In this document: positions 57,358 to 64,000 of the stretch, in pieces | Numbering within the stretch: position 1 is the stretch's first letter | How the letters are laid out: each line of letters begins with the position of its first letter | NCBI RefSeq assembly: GCF_000820305.1 | Contig: NZ_CDBH01000051.1 | Coordinates: 1 to 64,000, forward strand | Direction of reading: 5' to 3' | Source of the DNA: Aeromonas dhakensis | GTDB taxonomy: Bacteria; Pseudomonadota; Gammaproteobacteria; Enterobacterales; Aeromonadaceae | DNA: 64,000 nt | Made by a program: the position numbers and the translations under genes | Notes under the pieces: model-generated | What the model was told of the DNA's origin: nothing | The model's database searches: none | What the model saw: only the letters and a program-made list of their open reading frames with translations

Positions 57358-58772
57358 TGAAGGAAAGCCATCTCCTCAAACAGATTGTCCGGTCCCTGCT
57401 GGCCGGACAGCTCAAGGCGGCGGCCGATCCCCATCGGCCCCACTGGCACCTGGCAGCCCCGGTGGGGCTGCTCAACGACCCCAACGGCTTTATCGAGCAC
57501 GGCGGGCGTTATCACCTCTTCTACCAGTGGAACCCGCTGGGCTGCGCACACGCCAACAAAGGCTGGGGTCACGTCACCTCCAGCGATCTGCTGCACTGGC
57601 AGCACGAGCCGCCGGCCCTGTTGCCCATCGAGCCCTACGAGCAGAGCGGCTGCTACTCCGGCTCGGCGGTGAGCGACGAGCAGGGGCGCCTGACTCTCAT
57701 CTACACCGGCAACGTCAAGTACCCGGACGGCAGCCGCACCGCCTACCAGTGCCTGGCCCGCGCCGACGGCATGGGGGGCTTTGCGAAGCTGGGGCCCGTG
57801 CTGGACCTGCCCGAAGGCTACAGCGGCCACGTGCGCGACCCCAAGGTGTGGCACGACGGCCGGCAGTGGCTGATGGTGCTGGGGGCCCGCACCCTGGATG
57901 ACAAGGGGGAAGTGCTGCTCTATCGCGGCGACGCGCTGGATGGTTGGACGCTGGTCGGCCCCATCGCCGGCAGCGGGCGCGGTGGGCTTGGGGAGTTTGG
58001 CTATATGTGGGAGTGTCCGGATCTGTTTGCACTGGGGGCTCGCCATGTGCTGATCAGCTGTCCCCAGGGCATAGCGCCACAAGGAGAGGATTATCACAAC
58101 CTCTACCAGTGCGGCTGGCTGGCGGGCGACTTCGACGGCGAGCACTTCGCGCACGGGGCCTTCCACGAGCTGGACCGGGGCTTCGAGTTCTATGCCCCCC
58201 AGACCACCCAGGATAGTCAGGGGCGGCGCTTGCTGTTCGGCTGGCTGGGACTGCCCGAAGAGAACGAGATGAGCCAGCCGACCGTCGTGTATGGCTGGAT
58301 CCACCAGATGAGCTGCCCGCGGGAGCTGTTCTGGCAGGACGACTGGCTCTGTCAGCGGCCGGTGGCGGAGATAGAGACGCTGAAGGGGGTGCCGACCCGC
58401 TTCAAGGGGAGGCCGGGCGAGCTGCCTGCCCTGGCCATTGACTCGGCCTGGCTCGATCTGGCTCTGTGCGGTGAGGGGAGCCTCGGGTTCGGCGCCGTGG
58501 CCGAGCTGGTGTGGCAGCCGGGGCGCCTTGTCCTGCGCCGGCAGAACTGGCAGAGCGGGGAGTGGGAGGAGCGAGGCTGCCCCTGGCTTGGGGGGAGCAT
58601 CACCGTCTTGTGCGACAGCTCCAGCCTGGAGTGTTTCGTGGATGGCGGTCGCCAGACCCTGTCTACCCGCTACTTCCCCGGTGAAAACCCAGTACTTTCC
58701 GCACGTTGTGACGATGATGACAGCAAAATTTGCCTCGATCACTGGCCGCTGGCGGCCTGCCTTGTACAATAG
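57357..58772 (+). CDS. scrB: Sucrose-6-phosphate hydrolase ScrB
   Basis: A 471-aa cytosolic GH32 invertase cleaving sucrose-6-phosphate to glucose-6-phosphate and fructose. The nucleophile Asp lies in GLLNDPNGFIEH. The RDP box is VRDPKVWHDG, and the acid/base Glu is in WECPDLFALG. The beta-propeller (about 30-340) is followed by the GH32 beta-sandwich. The ATG shares a base with the scrA stop, so the two are translationally coupled. scrR follows 27 bases later. Confidence 0.95.
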   Translation: MKESHLLKQIVRSLLAGQLKAAADPHRPHWHLAAPVGLLNDPNGFIEHGGRYHLFYQWNPLGCAHANKGWGHVTSSDLLHWQHEPPALLPIEPYEQSGCYSGSAVSDEQGRLTLIYTGNVKYPDGSRTAYQCLARADGMGGFAKLGPVLDLPEGYSGHVRDPKVWHDGRQWLMVLGARTLDDKGEVLLYRGDALDGWTLVGPIAGSGRGGLGEFGYMWECPDLFALGARHVLISCPQGIAPQGEDYHNLYQCGWLAGDFDGEHFAHGAFHELDRGFEFYAPQTTQDSQGRRLLFGWLGLPEENEMSQPTVVYGWIHQMSCPRELFWQDDWLCQRPVAEIETLKGVPTRFKGRPGELPALAIDSAWLDLALCGEGSLGFGAVAELVWQPGRLVLRRQNWQSGEWEERGCPWLGGSITVLCDSSSLECFVDGGRQTLSTRYFPGENPVLSARCDDDDSKICLDHWPLAACLVQ

Positions 58773-58799
58773 CCCGGTGTCAGTTTGCCGGGAGGTCAG

Positions 58800-59810
58800 G
58801 TGGAGAAGAAGAAACGGATCACGATTGCCCAGATAGCCACGCTCGCGGGGGTCTCCAAGGCCACCGCCAGCCTGGTGCTCAACGGCAAGAGTGCGGAGTA
58901 CCGCATCGCCGACGACACCCGCAAGCGGATCCAGGCGGTGGCGGACGAGTGCCACTACCAGCCGAGCATCCATGCCCGCTCCCTGCGGGCGGTGCGCAGC
59001 TACACCTGGGGACTGGTGATCCCCGACCTCACCAACTTCGGTTTCGCCAGCACTGCCCGCGCCCTTGAGGCCCACTGCCGGGAGGCGGGGATCCAGCTGC
59101 TCATCGCCTGCTCCGAGGATGACCCCACCCTGGAGCAGCGGGTGGTGGACAACCTCATCAGCCGCCAGGTGGACGGCCTCATCGTCGCCTCCAGCGGCCA
59201 CAGCGACGACATCTATGCCCGCATCCACGATCGCCTGCCGGTGGTGCAGCTCGACCGCCACATCGGCGAGTCGCGCCTGCCCATGGTGATCTCGGATGCC
59301 TGCAAGGCCACCGCCGAGCTGGTACAGGACATGGCAGCCGGCTGCGGGGAGGAGATCTACTACTTCGGCGGCTTGCTGGATCTCTCCCCCAGCCGCCACC
59401 GGCTGGCGGGCTACGAACTGGGGTTGCACCGCGCCGGGCTGGAGGCCACATCAGACCGGGTCCGTCACCGCGACTACCAGCCAAGCTCGGGCTATCAGCT
59501 GATGGCCGAGCTGGTGGACGAGCTCGGGACGCCACCGAAGGGGCTCTTCACCGCCTCTTTCACCCTGCTCGAAGGGGTGCTGCGCTACCTCAACGAGGCG
59601 GGGCTGATGGAGACGGGGATGCGGCTGTGCACCTTCGACGACCACGACCTGCTCGACTGCATCCCCATGCGCATCGATTCCGTGGCGCAGGATTGCCCGG
59701 CCCTGGCCCGCGCCGCCTTCGAGCTGATGCAACAGCTTATCGCGGGCAATCCCCCCACCCAGACCGCCCAAGTCATCCCCCCCAGGGTGCGCTGGCGCAG
59801 CCGCCGCTAA
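58800..59810 (+). CDS. scrR: Sucrose operon repressor ScrR (LacI family)
   Basis: A 336-aa LacI-type repressor. The helix-turn-helix (about 5-28) TIAQIATLAGVSKATASLVLNGK is almost that of plasmid ScrR, and HYQPSIHARSLRAVRS is the hinge. The periplasmic-binding-like core has QVDGLIVASSGH and LPVVQLDRHIGESRLP. It senses fructose or fructose-1-phosphate in known homologues. GTG at 58800 is used, with GGAG five bases before; a TTG at 58785 is the frame limit. It most likely binds the three palindromes upstream of scrY and scrK. Confidence 0.94.
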   Translation: MEKKKRITIAQIATLAGVSKATASLVLNGKSAEYRIADDTRKRIQAVADECHYQPSIHARSLRAVRSYTWGLVIPDLTNFGFASTARALEAHCREAGIQLLIACSEDDPTLEQRVVDNLISRQVDGLIVASSGHSDDIYARIHDRLPVVQLDRHIGESRLPMVISDACKATAELVQDMAAGCGEEIYYFGGLLDLSPSRHRLAGYELGLHRAGLEATSDRVRHRDYQPSSGYQLMAELVDELGTPPKGLFTASFTLLEGVLRYLNEAGLMETGMRLCTFDDHDLLDCIPMRIDSVAQDCPALARAAFELMQQLIAGNPPTQTAQVIPPRVRWRSRR

Positions 59811-59822
59811 CCCGAAAAGATG

Positions 59823-59850
59823 AAAAAGCCCCGCCAGTGCGGGGCTTTTT
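59823..59850. terminator. Bidirectional terminator scrR / mgtC
   Basis: AGCCCCGC-CAGT-GCGGGGCT with five As before and five Ts after, between convergent genes. Confidence 0.92.
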
Positions 59851-59871
59851 GCTGTGGGGCGAGGGCTCGCC

Positions 59872-60600
59872 TCAATCCGTGGTACTGGCGCGCCAGAACA
59901 CCTGCTTGATGTGAGGGTGGATGCCGAGTTTCACCATCAGGGCGTCGAGCTCGTCGCCATCGATGGAGGTGGCCAGCAGCACCGCGGATATCTCCAGATC
60001 CCGCTCGCCGAAGGGCTCGATGTCGAGCTCGCTCAGCGGGTAGTTGGCCTGCTCCAGCATCTCTTCCAGCCAGTGCAGCACCTCTTTCTGGTATTCGCGC
60101 TGGGTGAGGGCGGTCACCCGATAGGTCACCTCGGTGTCTGTGTTGTCCACCGGACGGCGGTTGATCTGGTTCACCAGCGGGCGCAGCAGGGTGTTGGCAG
60201 CCAGCACGAACAGGGCGCCGAGGATCGCCTCCATGGCCAGCCCGGCCCCGCTGGCGGCACCGACCGCCGCTACTCCCCACAGGGTGGCGGCGGTGTTGAT
60301 GCCGCGGATGTTGCCGGATTCGCGCATGATGACGCCGGCGCCGAGAAAACCGATGCCGGAGACGATGTAGGCCACCACGTGCACCACCCCGTAGGTGCCG
60401 CCGTGCAGGTCATAGATGCGCTGGGCCAGGTTGACGAACAGGGCCGCGCCCACCGCCACCAGCACATTGGTGCGCAGGCCCGCGGTACGCTGGCGGTACT
60501 GACGCTCCAGCCCCACCAGACTGCCGAGCACGAAGGCGAGCAGCAGGCTGGCCAGGGTGTCGAGCAGGGAAATCATGTCCAATTGTTGCCACATTCTCAT
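59872..60600 (-). CDS. mgtC: MgtC/SapB-family inner membrane protein
   Basis: A 242-aa protein. The N-terminal half has four to five membrane helices with the family signature VLGSLVGLERQYRQRTAGLRTN and YIVSGIGFLGAGVIMRESGNIRGINTAATLW. The C-terminal soluble domain (about 150-235) has an ACT-like pattern. Family members serve in growth at low magnesium, F1Fo-ATPase control and intramacrophage survival. The ATG at 60600 has AAGGAG seven bases before it. Between this gene and the upstream small gene, three inverted repeats lie in the 186-base leader, including an 8-bp stem at 60664-60703. Confidence 0.9.
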   Translation of the reverse strand: MRMWQQLDMISLLDTLASLLLAFVLGSLVGLERQYRQRTAGLRTNVLVAVGAALFVNLAQRIYDLHGGTYGVVHVVAYIVSGIGFLGAGVIMRESGNIRGINTAATLWGVAAVGAASGAGLAMEAILGALFVLAANTLLRPLVNQINRRPVDNTDTEVTYRVTALTQREYQKEVLHWLEEMLEQANYPLSELDIEPFGERDLEISAVLLATSIDGDELDALMVKLGIHPHIKQVFWRASTTD

Positions 60601-60752
60601 GGCGTACTCCTTCTGTTGCAGATGGCCTTCCTGAAGGCGGTCGAGGATTCCCTTGCCTGATCCCCGTGCGTGAAGGCCATCACCTCATCGAAAAAACGCA
60701 CGGAAAGCCCGGCCATGCTGGATGGCGGGCTGGGCTGCGAAACGGATTGAAA

Positions 60753-60773
60753 GGGGCCAGCGTGGCTGGCCCC
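60753..60773 (-). terminator. Hairpin between small MgtC-tail gene and mgtC
   Basis: GGGGCCAGC / GCTGGCCCC, 9-bp stem with a 3-base loop, 13 bases after the small gene's stop. On the minus strand it is followed by TTTC. Confidence 0.6.
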
Positions 60774-60786
60774 GGTTATGGCTTGC

Positions 60787-61161
60787 TCAATTGAGCGCCG
60801 GTTCAGGGTCGCGGCGCGGATGCAACTCCCAGCGGACCGGGTGATGTACCCCCACCTGGTGCACGAACTGCACCAGATAGCGCCGCTGGGGCGGGGTGCA
60901 GTGCAGATTGAGCACCAGCTCCCGCCCGCCGCTGCGACCGGGTCGCAGGGACTGCAAGGGGTGCAGGCCCGCCGGTTGCAGGGTGTGGTTCACCAGATCC
61001 AGCACCTGCTCCATGTCGGCCCGATCCTCGCAACGGATCTGCAACCGGTAGTGGTGTTGGCGCTCCTTGCCACGCAGCCAGAGCGGCAACAGGCCGCGAC
61101 CCAGTCTGCTCAGCAGGGGGTGAGTCCGGTTGGTTACGGACAGGGTTGAAATAAAACGCAT
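60787..61161 (-). CDS. Orphan MgtC C-terminal-domain-like protein
   Basis: A 124-aa soluble protein. Residues about 37-115 (YRLQIRCEDRADMEQVLDLV ... GRELVLNLHC ... VGVHHPVRW) align by eye with the cytosolic tail of the adjacent MgtC (YRVTALTQREYQKEVLHWLE ... ERDLEISAVLL ... LGIHPHIKQVFW), without any membrane helices. The start has a perfect AAGGAGG five bases upstream. It lies directly upstream of mgtC on the same strand. It might hetero-oligomerise with or regulate MgtC, which is inference. I know no named family for the free-standing form. Confidence 0.65.
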   Translation of the reverse strand: MRFISTLSVTNRTHPLLSRLGRGLLPLWLRGKERQHHYRLQIRCEDRADMEQVLDLVNHTLQPAGLHPLQSLRPGRSGGRELVLNLHCTPPQRRYLVQFVHQVGVHHPVRWELHPRRDPEPALN

Positions 61162-61586
61162 AGCAGCCTCCTTGTGGGAAGCAGAAACTATGCAGGCATG
61201 GCGGCCATGGCTTTTGGCCAATGGTCACCAGACGTCAAGTGTAAAAAGAGAAGAGGGGAGTGGATTTCCGCTTCTCGCAGGGCTGCGAGCATGCGGCAGA
61301 GGATGACCTGCGGCTAGCTCGCGACCTGGGTACCGACGACGAGGGTCGGTCTACAACTGTCACTTGATGAGTTGCCCACTGATGGTCTCCGCTGTTGATG
61401 GACGGCCTGATGGTACTCATCCAGAGCGGTGGGGTAAAGCCTCATCGCCCATTTAGCAACATTTAGATACAAGTTCGTCAATAGTCGGGGTCGGCTGGCT
61501 ACCTTCATGGCCATAGGAGGGCGGCGAGATGCCCCGCCCCCTCATCCCGCCCCAGATGGCAGGTTTTTCTCTACCTTGGCGCGCTG
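61162..61586. other. Gene-free stretch
   Basis: 425 bases holding the promoter of the small MgtC-tail gene and otherwise nothing recognised. Short frames on the minus strand (for example 61514-61314) lack ribosome sites. Confidence 0.4.
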
Positions 61587-61772
61587 CTATTTCAACCCCA
61601 GCCGTTTGAGGAGCATTGCGGCCGGGCAGAAGCCGGTGAAGGCGCTCTGGATCAGGTTGACCCCGACAAAGACGCTCAGCCAGACAAAGCCCGGGTGAAC
61701 CCAGGCGGTGAGCAGCAGCGACAGCAACAGCATGCAGCCCGCGACCACTCTTACTCCGTTTTCTACTGTCAT
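61587..61772 (-). CDS. DUF2892 inner-membrane protein
   Basis: A 61-aa protein with two hydrophobic helices: the N-terminal VENGVRVVAGCMLLLSLLL and WLSVFVGVNLIQSAFTGFCPAAMLLKRLG, the DUF2892 signature with the FCP motif. The same domain forms the membrane tail of the YgaP rhodanese. It is divergent from the ArsR-type gene with which it shares an 88-base regulatory region. Proposed role: binding or transport of sulfur species, inferred from context. AAGGAG-type site lies before the ATG. Confidence 0.85.
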   Translation of the reverse strand: MTVENGVRVVAGCMLLLSLLLTAWVHPGFVWLSVFVGVNLIQSAFTGFCPAAMLLKRLGLK

Positions 61773-61860
61773 GACCTTCTCCTTAGTTAATTTAGATATT
61801 GCTAATTTAGTGTCACTTTATACAATAGAACCAAATATCAGCAATTGCTAATTTACTCCC
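61773..61860. promoter_or_regulatory. Divergent operator region of ArsR-type regulator
   Basis: ATTGCTAATTTA occurs twice as a direct repeat (61798-61809 and 61844-61855; 46 bases apart), and the second copy overlaps the palindrome AGCAATTGCT (61840-61849). These AT-rich repeats are probable regulator sites. Confidence 0.6.
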
Positions 61861-62175
61861 ATGAGCCAATTCGACGAGATGAACAGACACGCGACGGCCG
61901 CCGCCTCCCTGCTCAAGGCGCTGGCTCATCCCGAACGCTTGATGGTGCTCTGTCAGCTGGTGGAGGGGGAGAAGGGAGTCGGGGAGCTGCTGGCCCGCAG
62001 CCAGCTCGGCCAGTCGGCCTTCTCCCAGCAACTGTCGGTATTGAAGCGCCAGGGTCTTGTCCGCTCGCGCAAGGTCTCCCAGCAGATCTACTACTCGCTG
62101 GTGAGCGAGGCGGCCGCCGATGTGCTGGCGGCGTTGCAAACCCATTTTTGTCACTCAGAAAATAAGGAATCTTGA
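61861..62175 (+). CDS. ArsR-family persulfide-type regulator (SqrR/BigR/YgaV-like)
   Basis: A 104-aa winged-helix repressor ([17 protein letters not shown], then [32 protein letters not shown] as recognition helix and wing). It has just two cysteines, Cys31 and Cys97, 66 residues apart, the same spacing as the reactive pair Cys41/Cys107 of SqrR that forms a tetrasulfide bridge with persulfides. It lacks the metal-binding CVC box of ArsR/SmtB. The neighbours (DUF2892, PmpA/PmpB) are typical of sulfide-responsive operons. Its stop overlaps the pmpA start (TGATG). Confidence 0.88.
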   Translation: MSQFDEMNRHATAAASLLKALAHPERLMVLCQLVEGEKGVGELLARSQLGQSAFSQQLSVLKRQGLVRSRKVSQQIYYSLVSEAAADVLAALQTHFCHSENKES

Positions 62176-62588
62176 TGATGGAAAGCCAATGGCTGCTCTC
62201 CCTGGGGGGAGGCATGCTGGTGGGGCTCGCGGCCCTGATCCTGATGCTGTGCAACGGCCGGGTGGCCGGGATCAGCGGCATCCTGGCCGGTGCGCTGCAA
62301 CACAGAACGCCGTGGCGACTGCTCTTCCTGCTGGGGTTGGGAGCGGGAGCCTGGCTGGCACTGACGCTGGGTTGGGCCAGCATGCCTGCATTCACCGCGC
62401 TGCCCGCCTGGCCGCTGGTGCTGCTGGCTGGTCTGCTGGTGGGCATCGGCACGCGTTTTGGCAATGGCTGCACCAGCGGCCACGGCATCTGCGGCATGGG
62501 GCGGCTCTCCGTGCGCTCCATAGTGGCGACCCTCACCTTCATGGCAACCGGTGTGCTGACCGTGTTTCTGACTCATCATCTCTTCTAG
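62175..62588 (+). CDS. pmpA: YeeE/YedE (PmpA-type) sulfur transporter subunit
   Basis: A 137-aa inner-membrane protein with four hydrophobic helices, one half of the YeeE/YedE thiosulfate-permease-like family. The conserved cysteine motif [18 protein letters not shown] sits at about residue 95, and [20 protein letters not shown] is the first repeat motif. It is thought to move sulfur-containing ions. Start ATG 62175 follows AAGGA and overlaps the regulator stop by one base. Paired with the next gene. Confidence 0.9.
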   Translation: MMESQWLLSLGGGMLVGLAALILMLCNGRVAGISGILAGALQHRTPWRLLFLLGLGAGAWLALTLGWASMPAFTALPAWPLVLLAGLLVGIGTRFGNGCTSGHGICGMGRLSVRSIVATLTFMATGVLTVFLTHHLF

Positions 62589-62600
62589 GAGGCTATTGCG

Positions 62601-63047
62601 ATGACCTTGTTGACAAGTCTGCTCGCCGGTTTGCTGTTTGGTCTGGGTCTGGCCATCTCAGGCATGATAGACCCCGCCCGGGTCACCGGTTTTCTCGATC
62701 TGGCCGGCGCCTGGGATCCCAGCCTGGGGTTCGTGATGGGGGGCGCCCTGCTGGTCTTCATGCCGGGTTATTTCTTGCTGGTGAAGCCGCGGCGCCTGAG
62801 CCTGCTGGGAGAGCCCATGGCTGTGGTGCCAGCCCCCAAGCTGGATCGCCGCCTCATCGGGGGAGCTGCCCTGTTCGGCATAGGTTGGGGATTGGTGGGG
62901 ATCTGCCCTGGGCCTGCCTTGAGTCTCATTTCCAGTGGCCAGCCCATGATATTGTTGTTCGTAGCCGCCATGGTGGCCGGGATCTTGCTGGTTGATCGGG
63001 TCCTGGTGAAGGTGCGGGAGAAGCGCTGCCACGCCCGCTCCGCCTGA
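62601..63047 (+). CDS. pmpB: YeeE/YedE (PmpB-type) sulfur transporter subunit
   Basis: A 148-aa inner-membrane protein forming the second half of the split YeeE/YedE transporter: GLLFGLGLAISGMIDPARVTGFLD at the N terminus and GWGLVGICPGPALSLIS with the conserved Cys near residue 104. Four to five helices. TAGGAGG lies eight bases before the ATG. The ArsR-pmpA-pmpB order is characteristic; a gene for an RND adaptor follows after 36 bases, apparently in the same operon. Confidence 0.9.
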   Translation: MTLLTSLLAGLLFGLGLAISGMIDPARVTGFLDLAGAWDPSLGFVMGGALLVFMPGYFLLVKPRRLSLLGEPMAVVPAPKLDRRLIGGAALFGIGWGLVGICPGPALSLISSGQPMILLFVAAMVAGILLVDRVLVKVREKRCHARSA

Positions 63048-63083
63048 ATGGATTGCCCCCGCTGCCGGGGAAGGAGAACTATC

Positions 63084-64000
63084 ATGGAACCGATCCGCTT
63101 GCCGGGAGCCATTCTGCTGGCCGTGACATCTGCGCTTGTCTCTCCCATGACGCTGTCGACGGCATGGTCTGCCGAGACGAATGGCGAGGCGGCCCTGACT
63201 CTGGCTCCCCGTCAGGTGACTGACTGGCTCACTCTGGATGGCACCGTCAGTGCCATCCATCAGGGGACGGTAGCGGCCCAGACTGGCGGTCGGGTCTCCC
63301 GCATGCTGGTGGATGTGAACGATGAGGTGGTGGCCGGGCAACCCCTGCTCGAGATCAGCGGCAAGGAGCAGTTTGCCGCCGTGACCGGCGCCGAGGCGCG
63401 ATTGGCCCGGGCCCAGGCCCAGCAGGTGGAAGCCGAGCGCCAGCTCGCCCGCTTCCAGGCGTTGATTGCCAAGGGGGTGATCACCCGTGCCCAGCTCGAC
63501 AGCGCCCTGGCGAGCGACAGATCTGCCCGCGCCGAGGTGAACGCCGCCGAGGCCGCCCTCACTCAGGCTCGGGAGGCCTACGGCTATACCCGCATCCTCG
63601 CCCCCTACGCCGGGGTGGTCACCAAGCGGCTGGTGGAGCTGGGGGAGACGGTGGCCCCCGGCACCCCGCTGCTCTCGGGCTTCTCCCTCGATGCCCTGCG
63701 GGTAGAGGTGGAGCTGCCCCAGTCCGCGCTGGCCCTCGCCGGCCAGCCGTCGGATGCGCAGGTGTTGCTGCCGGATGGCAAGGCTGTTGCCCCCCTCAAA
63801 CTGACCCGCTTCAACTATGCCGACAGCCAGAGCCACGCCTTTCGGCTGCGCCTCGATCTGCCGCCGAGCACGGCGGGGGTGCTGCCCGGCATGTGGCTCA
63901 AGGTGCAGCTCAAACAGGGCGAACGTCAGCTGCTGCAGGTGCCGGAGCAGGCCCTGCTCAGGCAGGGTGAGTTCAGCGGTCTCTACCTGAAGGAAGGAGA
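63084..64000 (+). CDS. RND-type efflux membrane fusion protein (3' end outside window)
   Basis: The 305 residues visible run off the right edge. A signal peptide (to about WSA, residue 29) is followed by a lipoyl half (VAAQTGGRVSRMLVDVNDEVVAGQPLLEI), a helical hairpin (about 95-160, EARLARAQAQQVEAERQLARF and ALIAKGVITRAQLDSA), the second lipoyl half (TRILAPYAGVVTKRLVELGETVAPG) and the beta-barrel start. This is the periplasmic adaptor of an RND pump, and an RND transporter gene should follow beyond the window. AAGGAG lies eight bases before the ATG. Its cargo may relate to the sulfur genes upstream. Confidence 0.88.
   Translation, partial: MEPIRLPGAILLAVTSALVSPMTLSTAWSAETNGEAALTLAPRQVTDWLTLDGTVSAIHQGTVAAQTGGRVSRMLVDVNDEVVAGQPLLEISGKEQFAAVTGAEARLARAQAQQVEAERQLARFQALIAKGVITRAQLDSALASDRSARAEVNAAEAALTQAREAYGYTRILAPYAGVVTKRLVELGETVAPGTPLLSGFSLDALRVEVELPQSALALAGQPSDAQVLLPDGKAVAPLKLTRFNYADSQSHAFRLRLDLPPSTAGVLPGMWLKVQLKQGERQLLQVPEQALLRQGEFSGLYLKEG

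Overview
The window is a GC-rich gammaproteobacterial chromosome segment that looks like Aeromonas. Gene content (lasT-thrLABC, puu genes, macAB with a NodT-type outer-membrane factor, grpE/dnaK/dnaJ, scr genes), protein lengths and codon bias fit that genus, but no rRNA or other species marker is present, so the species is left open. No tRNA, rRNA, CRISPR array or intact insertion sequence was seen. Most genes sit in compact operons with clear Shine-Dalgarno sites and hairpin terminators.

Layout. 1-5.7 kb: end of a LasT/TrmH-type methyltransferase, then the threonine operon with its attenuator (thrL, thrA, thrB, thrC). 5.7-8.8 kb: an AT-rich island unlike its surroundings. It carries a 569-aa protein with a C-terminal nitrilase-fold domain, a 91-aa partner and decayed or gene-free DNA. 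8.8-12.2 kb: a PsiF-repeat periplasmic protein, deoD, a TsgA-like MFS carrier and a Crp/Fnr-type regulator. 12.3-21.7 kb: signalling, with a BvgS-like hybrid kinase, a 1627-aa CHASE/PAS hybrid kinase with two receiver domains and an HPt, and a REC-GGDEF diguanylate cyclase overlapping the latter. 21.9-25.4 kb: YgiD dioxygenase, an FKBP isomerase, a Na/phosphate carrier under a Pho box and a small periplasmic protein.

25.4-34.2 kb: putrescine/GABA catabolism (two PuuP-like permeases, an aminotransferase, a semialdehyde dehydrogenase, PuuR, PuuB). Each permease gene is preceded by a matching regulatory module: the same promoter spacing, two small RNA hairpins (one with a compensatory base-pair change), and a homologous short ORF of 49 or 41 codons whose stop overlaps the permease start. 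I consider this the best candidate for an undescribed system in the window. 34.2-39 kb: SRPBCC protein, GNAT, an H-NS-like protein, an iron-regulated DAHP synthase and a siderophore-interacting reductase, the last two behind Fur boxes. 39-45.5 kb: macA-macB-outer membrane factor, a Usp-type protein and a family II pyrophosphatase. 46-53 kb: recN behind two LexA boxes, nadK, then grpE and dnaK-dnaJ behind sigma-32 promoters. 53.3-59.8 kb: sucrose PTS regulon scrYKABR with three matching ScrR operators. 59.8-64 kb: MgtC plus an orphan MgtC-tail protein, then a reactive-sulfur module (DUF2892, SqrR/BigR-type ArsR, PmpA, PmpB) leading into an RND adaptor cut off by the window end.

The window mixes housekeeping operons with several self-contained modules that each carry their regulator or operator. 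Functional names rest on motif recognition and remembered family sequences, not on a database search.
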